Assembly (NCBI GenBank): GCA_034509735.1
Contig: JACGWO010000011.1
Location: 17,087,573 to 17,151,572, forward strand
Reading direction: 5' to 3'
Length of the DNA stretch: 64,000 bases
Source: Sesamum alatum
Taxonomy: Eukaryota; Streptophyta; Magnoliopsida; Lamiales; Pedaliaceae
In this document: piece after piece, positions 33,346 through 45,993 of the stretch
Numbering within the stretch: position 1 is the stretch's first letter
Layout of the letters: each line of letters opens with the position of its first letter
Program-made: the position numbers and the translations under genes
The notes under the pieces: model-generated
Told to the model about the DNA's origin: nothing
Seen by the model: only the letters and a program-made list of their open reading frames with translations
Databases searched by the model: none

Positions 33346-36300
33346 TGGAATTTCCCCATAAGGGGAACAGGAATGTATAAACTCCAACAAAAGCTCTATA
33401 GGACTAAAGACCTCCTCAAAAACTGGAATAAACAAACCTTTGGAAACATTTTCACACACATCCAACAGGCCAAAACACAAGCCTCACAGGCTGAAAAAAC
33501 CTATGATAACAAACCCACTGCTGAAAACCTTTCTAATCTTAATAAATGCAACAATGATCTCCTTCATGCCCTGACCCTGGAATCTGATTTCTGGCGCCAA
33601 AAAAGTGCCTGTAAATGGCTGGAAGCCGGGGAAAGAAATACTAAATATTTCCATTCCCTTGTTAAAAAGAAAAGGATCAAATCCAAAATTCTAAGCATAT
33701 AGGACAATCAAACTGTCCTAACCAATCCGGCCTTGATTAGAAGCTCTGCTGCTTCCTACTTCCAACAACTTCTTGCCTCCAGCACCACCATTGGTCCCTT
33801 AGGTAACTATCCTTTCCACTTCCCTAAGATCAGTGCAGATAGTGCTAGCACCATGTGCAATACTCCTACTCTTGAGGAAGTCAAAAATGTTGTGTTTAGC
33901 ATTGACAAGGATAGCATTGCTGGTCCTGATGGATTTCCATCCTCATTCTTCCAATCTTGCTGGGATATTGTTGCACAAGATGTGTTGGATGCAGTGATAG
34001 ACTTCTTCAATGGCACCCCCATGCCTAGAAGCTTCACTGCTACAACCATTATTCTTATCCCCAAAATTGAATCTCCACAAACCTGGAATGAGTTCAGACC
34101 TATCTCCCTGTGTAATGTCACCAATAAAATCCTGTCCAAACTCCTATATTCTAAACTATCACACCTCCTTCCTGAACTGATCTCTCAAACTCAAAGTGGC
34201 TTTGTTCCAGGAAGGAATATCAGTGATAACATCTTGATGGCACAAGAGATGGTTCACCATCTGGACATTAACACCAAAAATAGTAACCTTCTCATCAAAC
34301 TGGACATGTCTAAAGCCTATGACAGAATCCAGTGGCCATTCCTCTATTATGTCCTCCAAAACATGGGACTTCCTCCCAGATTCATACAGCTCATCAAAAA
34401 CTCTATAGAACACTGCTGGTTCACTATCTTGGTTAATGGTGAAACCTCTGGATTCTTCAAATCCACTCAGGGACTTAGGCAAGGGGACCCCCTCTCTCCT
34501 GCTTTGTTCATAATTGCTTCTGAAGCCCTATCTAGAGGTTTAGACCACCTTTTCTGCAGCAATCCTGGTATGCGGTTCCACACTAGGTGTGACATTCCTA
34601 TCAATCATCTTGCCTTTGCAGATGATGTCATCCTATTCACTAACTGCAAAGATTCTAGCCTCAACCTGCTTATGCAATTCCTAAGGTCTTTTGAAGTCAA
34701 CTCTGGGCAGAAAATCAACCATAATAAAAGTTTCTTTGTCTCTGGAAAAAAAGCCAATCTCCTTACCCACAGAATAAAACACATCACTGACTTCAATATA
34801 AAAAATCTCTCTATTATCTATCTTGGAGCCCCCCTCTTTAAAGGTCATAAAAAGAAAATCCTTTATGAACCCTTGGTTGACAAAATTAGGGCCAGGATCA
34901 ATGGGTGGGAACATTGTCACCTGTCTTATGGTGGCAGGCTCCAACTCATCAAAAGTGTGTTATCCTCGCTTCCCCTGTATATGCTGCAGGTCCTAAAACC
35001 TCCCCTAGGGATTATCCAAAAGATTGAACAACTTTTTGCTAAATTCTTCTGGGGATCCACAGGGTCTCAAAGGAAAATCCACTGGACCAAGTGACACAAC
35101 ATTTGCTATCCCACTGAAGAGGGTGGGTTGGGGATCCGAAACCTCAGAGATGTCACAACTTCCTTCTCTCACAAACTGTGGTGGAGATTGAGATTGAACA
35201 ACTCTCTTTGGGCCAAGTTCACCCTCCACAAATATTGCAAGAATTCCCACCCCATCTCAGCTAAAATATCCACCCAAGACTCTCCCATATGGAAGAGACT
35301 TGGCCAAATTCGTCAAGAAGCCCACCAAAACACTTTTTGGAGCCTTGGTGATGGCAATATTTCCTTTTGGGTTGCCTGGTGGCTCCCTGAGGGCCCCATC
35401 CAACAAATCCTGGGAACTGATTGGTGTGACCAAACCCCTGTCAAAAGATTTTTGAGGGAAGGAAAATGGGACATTCACAAACTTAATAGAATCCTTCCCC
35501 AACACATTGTTGCTTTGATCAATCAAGTTCCTATAGCCCATGATTCCAGGGATCTTATGTTCTGGAAGCTTACATCCAATGGCAAGTTCTCTTCTTCCTC
35601 TGCCTGGAATGCTTGCAGGGATCATAGACCCCAAATCCCTCTCTTTCAGACCCTTTGGTCCCCCCTCCTAACTCCATCCATTTCCATATTTATTTGGAGA
35701 CTGGTGAATGATTGAATCCCTATGGATGATAGACTACAAAGAAAAGGTATATATCTAGCTTCTCAATGTTGCCGCTGCAAGGACACTGAGACTATTCCCT
35801 ACATTTTCCTTCAGAGCTCTTGTGCCTGTAATATCTGGAATAACTTTGCTAATAGGTTTCAGATCCTTCTCCCACAAACTACCAACATATCTACCTTCCT
35901 TCTGGCCTGGAAACAGAGACCTACTTCCCAACCTCACATCAGAGATATTGTGCCTGCCTTGATACTTTGGCACATCTGGCGCCTCAGGAATGAACACAGA
36001 CATGATAATACACCATTTAGAGCCAACACCATTATATTCCGAACTCTAGAACATCTCAACAGGATCTACATAGCCAAACTTTTCAAACCTGAGCACATAA
36101 AAGGGGATCACCTTGCTGCTCTCCAGTTAGGCATCTCCATACACCAACAACCCACCCTGAGACAGCCTAAAACAATGATCTGGGGAAAACCCCAAGGGGG
36201 ATGGTTCAACTTAATACTGATGGGGTCTCTAAAGGGAATCCAGGACCCTCCGGGGTAAGAGGCATCCTTCGAGATAGTAGGGGATCCCCTGTTTTTGCTT

Positions 36301-37223
36301 TTTCTGAACCATTGGGTTTCCTATCCAACAATCAAGCTGAGATCAATGCTATTCTGAAAGGCCTTACTATCTGTCATGACAAGGGGCTTAAGCACGAAAC
36401 TGATGCCACACAAATTATCAAACTTATTTATTCCACCCACCTGGGACCTTGGCATCTACAACACCCCTTGATGAAAATTCGGGTTCTCATGGAAAAAACT
36501 GACGCATACATCACACACATTTATAGAGAAGGTAATAAGGTTGTTGATTTACTTGCTAATCTTGCTTGCAACATGAACCACCTGTGCATTATGGATAGCC
36601 ATGGCCTTAAAGGGCAGTTACTTGGGCTCATCCAATTAGATTCAGTGGGTATTCCATATCTTAGACTTAAGAATAGCAACAACAATTAATGGTGTTACAC
36701 AGATTCATGACCATGCCTGCTCTTTACATGCTCTCCTTGTTGAATTATTACCTTCGGATGGCAGAATTCTGTTGCTGGTTTGAATTTATTCTGTTGGATT
36801 TCTGCTGTCTTGTGTGGCTTTCTTACCACCTGCAACAATTCAGTTACATATGCTATGATACAGATCCCCTTGGCTATTTGGTTTGGTATATTATGTACTG
36901 TTTGCAGAGACACTTTAACATTATAATTGGTAGGCCTTGCTCATTGTCATATTGGCTAATTTACAGAGTCTTTTTGTCTAGCCAATACAATTATCCCTAC
37001 CATTTTGTCAACAATGGAAAGTTGTTTTGTAAGGGAGTAGTACACCTTATTTACCGCTTTCGAAATCATTGTAAGGGAGTAGTACTCCTTGTTTATAGCT
37101 TTTTAGACACGCTAGGGAGGTAGCTCTCCCTGTTGTAAATTCTTTTGATCATTTAATATAGAAAGGACGGGGACCCCGAAAAGTTCCCCCCACCTCTAGG
37201 TGGTTTTTTTTTTTAAAAAAAAA
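33346..37223 (+). mobile_element. 5'-truncated L1-type LINE with perfect 17-bp TSD
   Basis: Flanked by ATGTAACTAGAATTCCC at 33329-33345 and at 37224-37240, identical in all 17 bases. The 3' end is a T-run followed by an A-run (37204-37224). The element starts inside ORF2 between endonuclease and RT, the usual outcome of incomplete reverse transcription. The perfect TSD suggests a fairly recent insertion. It lies about 450 bp downstream of the RopGEF stop codon. Confidence 0.93.
33373..36689 (+). pseudogene. LINE ORF2: reverse transcriptase, zinc-binding and RNase H parts (broken)
   Basis: The linker before RT lies at 33373-33702. RT (33733-35094) shows SIAGPDGFPSSFFQSCW, TQSGFVPGRNISDNILM, KLDMSKAYDRIQW, GLRQGDPLSPALF and the catalytic HLAFADDVILF. 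A zinc-binding region follows, with CWRC-like residues written here as CCRCKDTE near 35770. RNase H (36201-36689) has LNTDGVSKGNPGPSG, NNQAEINAILKGL, ETDATQIIKLI and HIYREGNKVVDLLANLA. The endonuclease is absent. Stops at 33700, 35092 and 35713, and a one-base loss near 36208, break the frame. The last two stops are TGA where the family has Trp (TGG). It would have copied LINE RNA into the genome. Confidence 0.85.
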
Positions 37224-37617
37224 ATGTAACTAGAATTCCCGCCTCAAGATGATGTTGGCGACCCACTCAATTTGACAACTAGTCCACATCGAGCTAGAAA
37301 AGTTATCGAAAGCTATCTCCTAAAAAAATTTTTGGCACGGAATGAGTTGTCAACTCAATAAGTATAGATAATTAGCATGTATATATACATATAAGCACAA
37401 ACACAAAAGACAAATTTTATGCAATGACACAAATAAACCAATATTTGTTATGCAATTTTTCCAAAGTCACGAAGTAATCAATCACAACAATCATGTGAAA
37501 AGAAAATACTAGGATCACGCATGAATGACATCATAATTATGTTTTATTTTTTTAAGGCCCTACTTAGCCTAGTTGGAGTATATTCAATGGTTTTGTTAGT
37601 TCTCATCATTTCAGTCA

Positions 37618-38106
37618 AGGGTTAATTGTAATTTTCGTCCTGTAATTATAGGCATTTGGCATTTTGGTCCTTTGGGTTTCTAAGGTAGCAAAATAGTCGT
37701 TCAACTTTTTAATTTTTGCGATTTTCGCCCTCTGATCGCCGGATTTTTTAAAACTCGCCGGAATAATGGCACGCGATTCAGACGTGAGGGTTTTAAACTC
37801 ACCAGAAGAAGGGACAATGCCTGAATGTGGTATCACTCAAGAAGACAATCAACCTCATCGCGTGCTATTATTCCGGCAAGTTTTAAAAAATTCGGTGACC
37901 AGAGGACGAAAATCGCGAAAATTGAAAAGTTAAAGGACTATTTTGCTACCTTAGAAACTTAAAGGACCAAAACGCTAAATACCAATAATTACAGGATGAA
38001 AATTACAATTAACTGAAAAGTTAAAAGACTATTTTGCTACCCTATAAACTTAAAGGACCAAAACGCCAAATACTAAAATTATAGGACGAATATTACAATT
38101 AACCCT
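37618..38106. mobile_element. Long-TIR MITE with extra partial right arm
   Basis: The left arm (37618-37765) and right arm (37855-38003) are near-perfect inverted copies of about 150 bp. A second, diverged copy of the outer right arm follows to 38106, so the right end is duplicated. The outermost ends are AGGGTTAATTGTAAT and its complement. The flanks are TTCAGTCA (37610-37617) and TTCAGCCA (38107-38114), a 7/8 match. It lies between the LINE and the Tekay-like LTR. Confidence 0.7.
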
Positions 38107-38114
38107 TTCAGCCA

Positions 38115-38937
38115 ATGTTGATGTTACAACAAAAAGAAAGATGATAGGTTCAAGATATAAAAAATAGTTCACTCAATATTAACGAAATGGTTTGCAACTA
38201 GTTCAAATTCCATTTCATGTAATTACAAGGATCAAGTTCATTTATCTCTCTTATTCTTACACAAAAGTCCTTTGCACTCTCTCCTTAAGTGAGTTTATAT
38301 ATTGGTTAGAAAGGTTGATCATTTAATTGGTATAAGTCCGTTGCACTCTCTCCTCTTGGATCGGACTCCTCTCTAAACTTCATTCTTTGGGGCCTTTTCG
38401 ATAATACAAACTACATCGTCTCCTTTGTACCTAGACTGATTTCTAGGCTCCATAGGTTAGAGACAATCTCTTGTTGCCACTCCTCTAATTTAATCGATTT
38501 GTTTTCTTCAAATTTAACTTAAATATTAGATTGTAGAGGAATTTAGACAAGTAAAGGGCAAAGGTTATTATCAACCAGTTGTAAAAGGCCGAAGATTTCC
38601 CTAAACTAGAAGAATGAAGAATGAAAAATGACGAAGGCAAGTCCTCTCTCTCTCTCTCTTCTTTTATCTTCTCCCTTTTCTACTACTTTATGTAAGCTTC
38701 TAAAGCTGATATAAGTGGGTATATATATATATATATATTGTTTACACATTTTATAAAGATATTATATTTTCTCTCTCATCTTCATATTTTTTTTTATTGT
38801 AACACAGAACATTTTATTCCTATAATCAAGTACCTCTAAAATTTATCTTGTCAAATAAATCTTTAATTAAACACAAAATATTATATACATCATCATACCA
38901 TATATTCATATTGTTATGTTAATAAATGATAATTATG
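38115..38937. other. Intergenic stretch, no gene seen
   Basis: It contains a CT microsatellite near 38643-38660 and an (AT)n run near 38719-38738. The phrase 'gcactctctcct' occurs at two places about 80 bp apart. No coding frame is supported. Confidence 0.5.
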
Positions 38938-40946
38938 TGTGACGTCTACAAATTTGTATACATAATTATTGAATTAATTGATAATTATTTAAGAAATTTA
39001 GTTAATTAGTAGATAAGTTATAGATCAAATTGTGGTCATATTAAGACTTGAACGGATTGAATTGAGGTTTTATAATATTTGAAAACTAATTATATTAATT
39101 AAGAAAATTAGGAAGAACGTAATGAGTATTTTAAAAAAGTTTATTAAAAATAAAAAAAATGGTGGAATAATGATGGACCACCCACACCCACCTTTCTTTA
39201 TTAAAAACACACACACATTACACATAAACACATGCACACACGCATATTTCACAAACACACACAAAAAAAAAACTTCTCGAAATAGTAGGTAAGAAATAAT
39301 TTTATTTTAAGTAGTATTAATTTATATAATTATAGTATGTAATAAGTGCATTTATTAAATGTGCTTTATACTATTCGATTTAGTGTTTAACCGGAAAATT
39401 TTATTGAGTATTTACAAATTAGTGTTTGGTTAAATGTCTCAATTGAATTAAGGGTGTTACAATTAATGGCTTAAACTGCTTAATTTACTAGATTTAATCA
39501 TTTGTAGAATTGATTGGCTTAGTTTAATCTGGTTGAAAGTTATACTTGAGAAATATTATAGAATTATATTTTAAAATGTTACATTACTAAAGATGAGTAT
39601 GTTTGGAGATAATTAAATGTAAAATTATTATTAAGAGTGGTAGTTATAATAAGATGAGGGGTTTAATGAAATATTAACATATTATTGGGAATCATACATA
39701 TAATATTTTACATTCTATTTAGAAATTATGATACTTTTGATATGTTGATTATATGCATTATAACTTATTATAGGACACGGGGGATAAGATGAATGATTGA
39801 ACAACTCACTACGTACAAGTTAGACCGTTGTAAGTTGAGGTAAGTAAATAATTAGTACTATCTATATATGTGTTCTTTCTTCGTGATACTACCCGTATGT
39901 AAGTTTATGATTCGTGCTAGAATTAATCTATTTTGAATTTTGTGAGTTATTGGTCATTGATTTGAACGATTAATGTTGTGAGAGTGAAATGACGAAACAT
40001 ATTGAAATGTTCTATTTCTTGAATGACGTGTTGTTGGTGCCTGCAAATGATAATATGTTGTATGGGCTTTTACTTGGCTAGTTGGCATACAAGAACGGTG
40101 ATATGTGGAATCGATGGAGTGATGAAAATTGAATGTAATTATGATATGAATACCCCTTGATGTTGTTGAATAGCATATGTGGCAAAATAAAATGAAAAGA
40201 GCTATGATCCGATGTAGAAATAGCTATGATGCAAAATGAAAAGAGTTTTGATGCGAAATGAAAGAGCTATGATGTGAAATGAGATTGATAAGCCTGTGTG
40301 GCATGTCAAGAGGATTCATGTATATGTATGAATGAATAGTAAGGTTGAGTTGGTGGATAAAAATACTATATCACCTTTCTAGTAAGCCAACTAGGAAAAG
40401 ACGAATTTGATTTATTGTTTTGTTATGAGATGATTACGTGGAGAAAACAAACGAAGTGTGCTTGAATTGATTATATTTTATATACGTTGCTTGGTTTGTC
40501 TTGTTAAAACTATATTTGAGGTGCGTCTATAGTTGGTGCTGGTTATTTACTTATTGAGTTGCAGGCTCATCTATCTGCTAACATTTTTCAGGTGTAGAAT
40601 TTGCCGTGCCTACTCACGACAACTAGGTCCACATTTTGCATTCCAATTAGGTCGGGCCAGTATGCAGTTTTCTCCTCATCATAAATAGAAATATAAGTCT
40701 CTTTTTGGATTAAAAGCGAGAATGGTCTGTGGACTAATTATAACAGTTCCATTTTTGTCGTATTTGATAGATGTATATATATGATCTTGTGGATGAGATG
40801 ATGAATATTATTGTTGTGATGATGAGACTACGTATATATACTTAGCAGGGACTAGATTATTTGCATAATCACATATATAAATAGGGTTCACATTAAGTGT
40901 GATATTTTGGGGGGATATAGTCGTAGTGCCGTTAGAGGATGCTACA
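38938..40946 (+). repeat. 5' LTR of Del/Tekay-like element
   Basis: It begins TGTGACGTCTACAAATTTG and ends GATGCTACA. Near the 3' part it has 'cttattgagttgcaggctc' and 'catttttcaggtgtag', text I know from Del/Tekay LTRs. About 40180-40290 carries four or five imperfect units of roughly 25 bp built on 'gagctatgatg.gaaatga'. Length is about 2.0 kb. Confidence 0.75.
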
Positions 40947-40951
40947 TTTGG

Positions 40952-40963
40952 TGGTATCAGAGC
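40952..40963 (+). promoter_or_regulatory. Primer-binding site, initiator tRNA-Met type
   Basis: TGGTATCAGAGC lies six bases after the LTR end. It is complementary to the 3' end of plant initiator tRNA-Met, the usual primer of these elements. Confidence 0.85.
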
Positions 40964-41057
40964 AGGGATTAGATCATCTGGGGGTATTTGATACAATGTG
41001 GTGTTATACATAAAATATATATTATGAGTCTAATTATACATGTGCATTTCATATAGG

Positions 41058-41860
41058 ATGGAAGCGACAGGTGAAAACACTGCTAGCCCAACTGAGTCAT
41101 TAGAGTCTGTACAGGGTCATGATCATGCATCTGAACATCAGGGGTAAGAAGCCCAGAATAGGAACATCCCACAACCAGAAGTAAATCCTTTTATGCAACA
41201 ATTTCTAGAACTTATGCAGAGTATGGTTCCACCACCACAACCCCAAAACCCCAACCACAAGATGTAGTCATTGATAAAAACTATGAGTAGTTAGAAGGCA
41301 GGGTGCGAATGTATTTGCTGGTACAACTGATCCTGCAGAAGCAGAAGAATGGTTGAGAAATACGGAAAGAGTTCTAGCCCGAATTGAATGCACTTCTAAA
41401 CAAAGAATTGAGGTACGCGGTGTCTTTATTGGAGAAAAATGCGTTGGATTGGAGGAAAATTGTTCCAGGAAGTAGGAATCGATGAATCACTTTAACATGG
41501 AATGATTTCTTGAGGAAATTTTCTTAGAAGTACACTCCACCGGTCCATAGAAAACGTAAGAAAGTTGAATTCGTTGAGTTAAAGCAAAATGAGTTATCTG
41601 TTGCCGAGTACGAGCTACAATTTGTGAGGCTATCCAAGTATGCTCTAGAGGTAAGTACTGATGAATTGAGGCGAGACAAATTTGTAAGAGGCCTGAGGCT
41701 TGAGATTCGAGAGAAGATAGGAATCAAACCTCCGAGTTACAGTGCCCTTTTGGAAGCAGCGTTGAGAGCTCAAGAGACATCCATAGAGAGGAATTCTGCT
41801 GAAGCTAAATGGAAGAGTAGGCAGGTAATCCCAACTTTACAGGTAGGCCAGGTGGTACAA
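41058..41860 (+). pseudogene. gag of Del/Tekay-like element (truncated and broken)
   Basis: The frame opens with an ATG at 41058 (MEATGENTASP). It passes through stops near 41145 and 41265, then gives FAGTTDPAEAEEWLRNTERV (about 41310-41370), the conserved retrotransposon gag segment. A later open stretch (41624-41850) reads YALEVSTDELRRDKFVRGLR and PSYSALLEAALRAQE, the C-terminal part of the capsid-like domain. The sequence ends abruptly at about 41860, where Copia gag in the opposite direction begins. The zinc knuckle and all of pol are missing. Confidence 0.7.
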
Positions 41861-42030
41861 TTTCTCGAACGTCAAACGTTTTTCTGGCGTGGACCCCTCC
41901 GGTAAGTCGCTCGATGGCGGCTCGTCCAAGATGTAGCCTTGGTTCTCAAAACCGAGGACAATCCTTAGGTTTCTCAGCCAGTCCGAGTAGTTTTGTTCCG
42001 TTGAACTTATTAATCTCAAGTACCATGGTC
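41861..42030 (-). pseudogene. Copia gag N-terminus (truncated, frameshifted)
   Basis: From the ATG at about 42030 the minus strand reads MVLEINKFNG, then an extra A shifts the frame. It continues with NYSDWLRNLRIVLGFENQGY and ILDEPPSSDLPEGSTPEKRL, ending at TFEK. This is the conserved start of Copia gag proteins in plants. The next residue of the family (usually Trp) is not reached, because the sequence switches to Tekay-like gag. Confidence 0.8.
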
Positions 42031-43439
42031 AATGAATTCTTAGACATATCTACATTTATAAAATATAAAGCAGAAATTAGCAGATGATGGTAATATTATT
42101 ATTTAAGTTGAAGACTTGGTCTTTTAGTCTTTAACCCTACTACTATTTGTACGAAAGTCCGTCACTTTCAAGCGGAGTTTCGGGAAACCATTTCCTAGTG
42201 GGCTTGGGATCCACAAGCGTAATCTCCATGCCCCACTTTTACGATTCACATGAAGAAGACCTCGTGGGAGATATCCAATATCATTCTCATCCCATGAGAT
42301 TCCCAAGATATTTTGCCTCACGTATTCGCATGTTCCGAGGACTCCAAGCGAACCACGTTACTCAGTGTTGGGCCCGACCCATCAACCAAATCATGCCTCA
42401 AACTGTCGCCCCCCACGACTCGTAAGATAGGGAAATAGCGAATGCAGTCTCTTTGTTCACAACAATAGTGCAGCTTTCCCCTAGTCCAAGTGTGCCACGA
42501 CTTGTGAGACCACACTTGGGTAGTGGTAGCTTCCTCACCACATTGTTGTGGATGGAAGGCTCGGACAGATCAAAATAGCATTTTGATCTAAGTCCGTTCT
42601 GGGCCTAATATTTGATTTGGTCCAACCAAATGAGAGCTTAATAAACGACCGAGACCTCATCACATTAAGGTGTTTTAGCATGCATAAATATCCAATATTT
42701 AAAGCGATTAAATAAATGCGCCGCATGCAGAAAACATAGCATACCCCTGTTAGGATAATCACAAGCCCAACCTATGCAACCCACTAAGCCTGCAGTAAGT
42801 CTATGGCCTGTCTAGGGTGGTCCTATATTATTACAAAATAATATACCCATTGTCATTCCAATGGGCCTTGTGATTCTCTTGCTTCACGCCTTGATGCTCC
42901 ACCTTGGGTCTCCGACTACATGGACTTGTTAAAATAAAAATCTCACCAAAAACTACCAACTCTCATTACAATTGAAAGTAATACATATGGGAAATGAAAA
43001 CAAGTCTTAACATCATGAGGCAGAAATACGGGAGATAATAGTCCCAAAACAAGAGGCACGCAGGCCCCACCCAACAGAATCATAAATAACAAACATTCAT
43101 CCATACACAAGGTCTAGGGCTCTTGTGATCATCCCATGTTGATCCCATCAATGCACATAACACAATTATTCAAAATAATCATGCTTAAACCATGGATATT
43201 CCAAATATCCAAGTGATGTCCAACATCACAAAACACAAATATAGAAATAATATGCAAAAATCCAAATTTCAAATTCAATGGACATTATACACAATGCATT
43301 TAATGCATGTACTAATCCCAAATTAATTAAGCAAATTTTATCTATGGAACAATCCAATTAATTCCAAAATCAAATGTGCATAATTAATACATTTTTAGAA
43401 TAATGTGCAGAAAAACAAAAATTAATTTTTTCTAAAAAC

Positions 43440-43740
43440 GTCGAAAAATAGCACAAAACGGCCCAGCCGTTGTGCCTACCGGCCGCCCACGCGCAGGCAG
43501 GCAGCCTGCGTGCCCAGCGTGCGCGCGCCCCGTGTCGCACTGGCCTCGGCTGGCAGCGGTATGCGTGCACACAACACGTGCGCAAGGCGCGCGGGCGCCC
43601 GCGGTATGCGCGAGCGCCCCTGCCAGCATGCAGGCTGGCAGGCACGCCGGCCAGGCCTGCGCGCGGGCTCACGGCGGCGCGCCTGCCAGCCAGTGACCGG
43701 CCGACAGGGGCGGCAACCAACCCCTGCCGCTGCTGTCCGT
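43440..43740. other. GC-rich island in Copia leader
   Basis: About 300 bp of very high GC content, rich in 'gcgcgc', 'ccggcc' and 'gccagc', sits within the AT-rich leader of the Copia element. Long open frames occur in several phases on both strands simply because stop codons are rare here. None resembles a known protein. Confidence 0.6.
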
Positions 43741-43973
43741 TTTCACACTTTTTGGACTCTTTCTTTTTCATCACATATTATCAATAATAAACAAAAAATA
43801 CATATAATTCTAGATCTAATCTCACAAAATTAGCATGCTTAACGTCCATCAAATTTAAACAATTGAATAATCATATTTATTCATATATTCATGCAATCAT
43901 ACATGTCATTAAAGTCGTAAAAGCAAGTAGATCATGCCAAGGACATAGATCTATGCCCCTTACATCGAACCGG

Positions 43974-43985
43974 GCTCTGATACCA
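43974..43985 (-). promoter_or_regulatory. Primer-binding site of Copia element, tRNA-Met type
   Basis: On the minus strand TGGTATCAGAGC lies two bases after the LTR end (TTCA, then AG). It matches the 3' end of initiator tRNA-Met. Confidence 0.85.
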
Positions 43986-43987
43986 CT

Positions 43988-45993
43988 TGAAGGACAAGCG
44001 GATCCGCCCAGGAGCACAAGCGGAAGCGAGAAATGCGAGAATTGCAAACAATTGCATGAATTAAATCGCATATCAAAATGAAATCCCAAGGGGTGTACCC
44101 TTGGGTGTTCAACCGGGCGTTCGATGTAGGATGTATTAATACTAAAGGCACGTATCATACATAGGGCATAGACAAATGGAAAACAATGAAAGCGTAATAA
44201 AATGTTACCTTCGTAGTTTTCACATGCGTACGGCTACAAGCTTTGTTCCTTCTTCCGAATGTTCACCAAGTTCAAATGTATGAACTCTCCAAAAGTGATC
44301 CACACCACACCGGAAGAAACTTACGTTCTCCTTGCTAGAAGAAAACGGGTTTATGAAGGAATTTGGTTTAAGAAGATGAACACTATGAATTAGTGTTCTT
44401 CTTAAACCTACTTTGTTCTTCCTTTTTGATCCAAGATCAAATGAAGAACAATAGCAAGAGAGGGAGAGAGAGGCTGAGTATTGAGAGAGGACGAGGCCGA
44501 ATTTTGTTCTTCTTTTCCTAGAAAAGATGAATTATGATTCTCTTGCATAGGTGCTAGTATATACTCATATATATACATAATTAATGTGATTATTGGAATG
44601 TGTTTAGGGTCATCCAAGGATGTCTAGATACATCTCAATCAATCACCATTAATTCTTCAATCAAGCCTACCAACTTTTAAGGTATGATCAAATCATACCA
44701 AAAGGGAAGGGCTTGATTGGAGTTGATTTGTCTCTTACCAAAAGAGAGACAAGTCAACCACCACCTAGCATGCAACATGGCTAAATCTTGCATCCTCCAA
44801 GGGAGCATTTTCGAACATGCTCAATTAGGGAAGAAGTCCAACTTCTTCCTATTCTAAAATAGGAATAAATTCTCCTCTCGGGTCAAAATTTAACGAACCC
44901 AAAATTAAATCTAATTTAATGTCCACTTAAATAATTCCCGTTGATCTTTCAATCCAATCAACTCCAACGTCTCGACTTTCTTTATTTAATCAATAAATCC
45001 CATTTACCGATTAAACGAGGGCCCGATACAATATCGGCCTGACCATCAAATGGACAAGGTGAATGTTGGCGTGAACATTTAGGCGCCGATTCCGTACGGG
45101 TACGGTTCTTCGTCTACCGTCTCCCAGCCTTAGTCTAGAGTATGGAATTGGGCTTTGGTTCCCATCCTTGACTAGGCATCTATGCTTAATACTCGAGACT
45201 ACACATGCCTCATTGCGTCGATACAGGAAACCATTCCCTGTTCGACCAACCACTGTGGCCACAGCTTTAAACAGCATGAACGTGTCTCTGGGTGCATAGG
45301 AGATACCTCTGTAATATACTGACAGGGGACGGATCCTCTTTCTTGGAATCCACCGTCATCGTTACACATTTTGACTGCACTGGACCAGGCTTATAATGAT
45401 GATCTTACATAATGATCACCTCTCGCCAGATCCAAGATACAATCGTCATGTGCACATGATTGTCATAGTTCCTCAAGTCTGAGGACTACTCCCGTACTAT
45501 CAGAACCGGAGAAATTCAATCATACCGACCAAGCCTCCAAGGCTTCCATATGATGATCCCCGCGAGTCAGTCCAATCGGCTCGACCCCAGTCGACCAACC
45601 CATCAAGATCGTGTAGGCATCCCACGCCTGTCGCCAATGAAACACGACACTCATCCAATGAAGACGACTCTTGATGCAAGTCTCAATAGGACTCTCGATG
45701 CCCTATCTCGAGGTCCTCAACTTGAAACGTTTCAGACCCAACTCTCAATCAGTTGGTTTCATGACCACCATCCAATTCGTCGCCCAACTGCATGAGTTGC
45801 TAAACGTGGTCTGTGGGCTTTGTTGCGATATAAGTAAAACACCGTTTTAACATATGATAAGTGAGAGCAACAAAGTATGTACCATTGGTGATGAACCCTC
45901 ATTTTATTCATCACATAATATTACATTACATCAAGTTGTCAAATTGATTACAAAACGCCAAACCTATTGGCTTTCTGGTCACCTATTCTAACA
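43988..45993 (-). repeat. LTR of the Copia element
   Basis: On the minus strand it begins TGTTAGAATAGGTGACC at 45993 and ends CTTCA at 43988, just before the primer site, about 2.0 kb. Its 5' edge matches the LTR edge at 853. It is the 5' LTR of the half element; no partner LTR occurs in the window. Confidence 0.75.

Larger units (their letters stand above)
38938..41860 (+). mobile_element. Del/Tekay-like Ty3/Gypsy retrotransposon, 5' half only
   Basis: The element consists of a 5' LTR (38938-40946), a tRNA-Met primer site (40952-40963) and a broken gag up to about 41860. There it is cut by the oppositely oriented Copia fragment. No protease, RT or integrase of this element is present in the window. 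A diverged piece of a similar LTR may lie at about 46380-46880, on the far side of the Copia fragment. Confidence 0.75.
41861..45993 (-). mobile_element. Copia retrotransposon, 5' half only
   Basis: On the minus strand the order is LTR (45993 to 43988), tRNA-Met primer site (43985 to 43974), a leader of nearly 2 kb with a GC-rich island, and the first 56-57 codons of gag. The element stops at about 41861 against the Tekay-like gag. Protease, integrase, RT and the 3' LTR are absent. It is therefore a half element made by deletion or recombination, not a simple insertion. Confidence 0.8.

Noticed and set aside
34159..34944. Minus-strand frames within the LINE RT region
   Set aside because: They are antisense to a clearly recognised RT domain and carry no domain of their own.
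43370..43833. Overlapping Arg/Ala/Gly-rich open frames on both strands
   Set aside because: They arise from a GC-rich block with few stop codons inside a Copia leader; no frame resembles a protein family.
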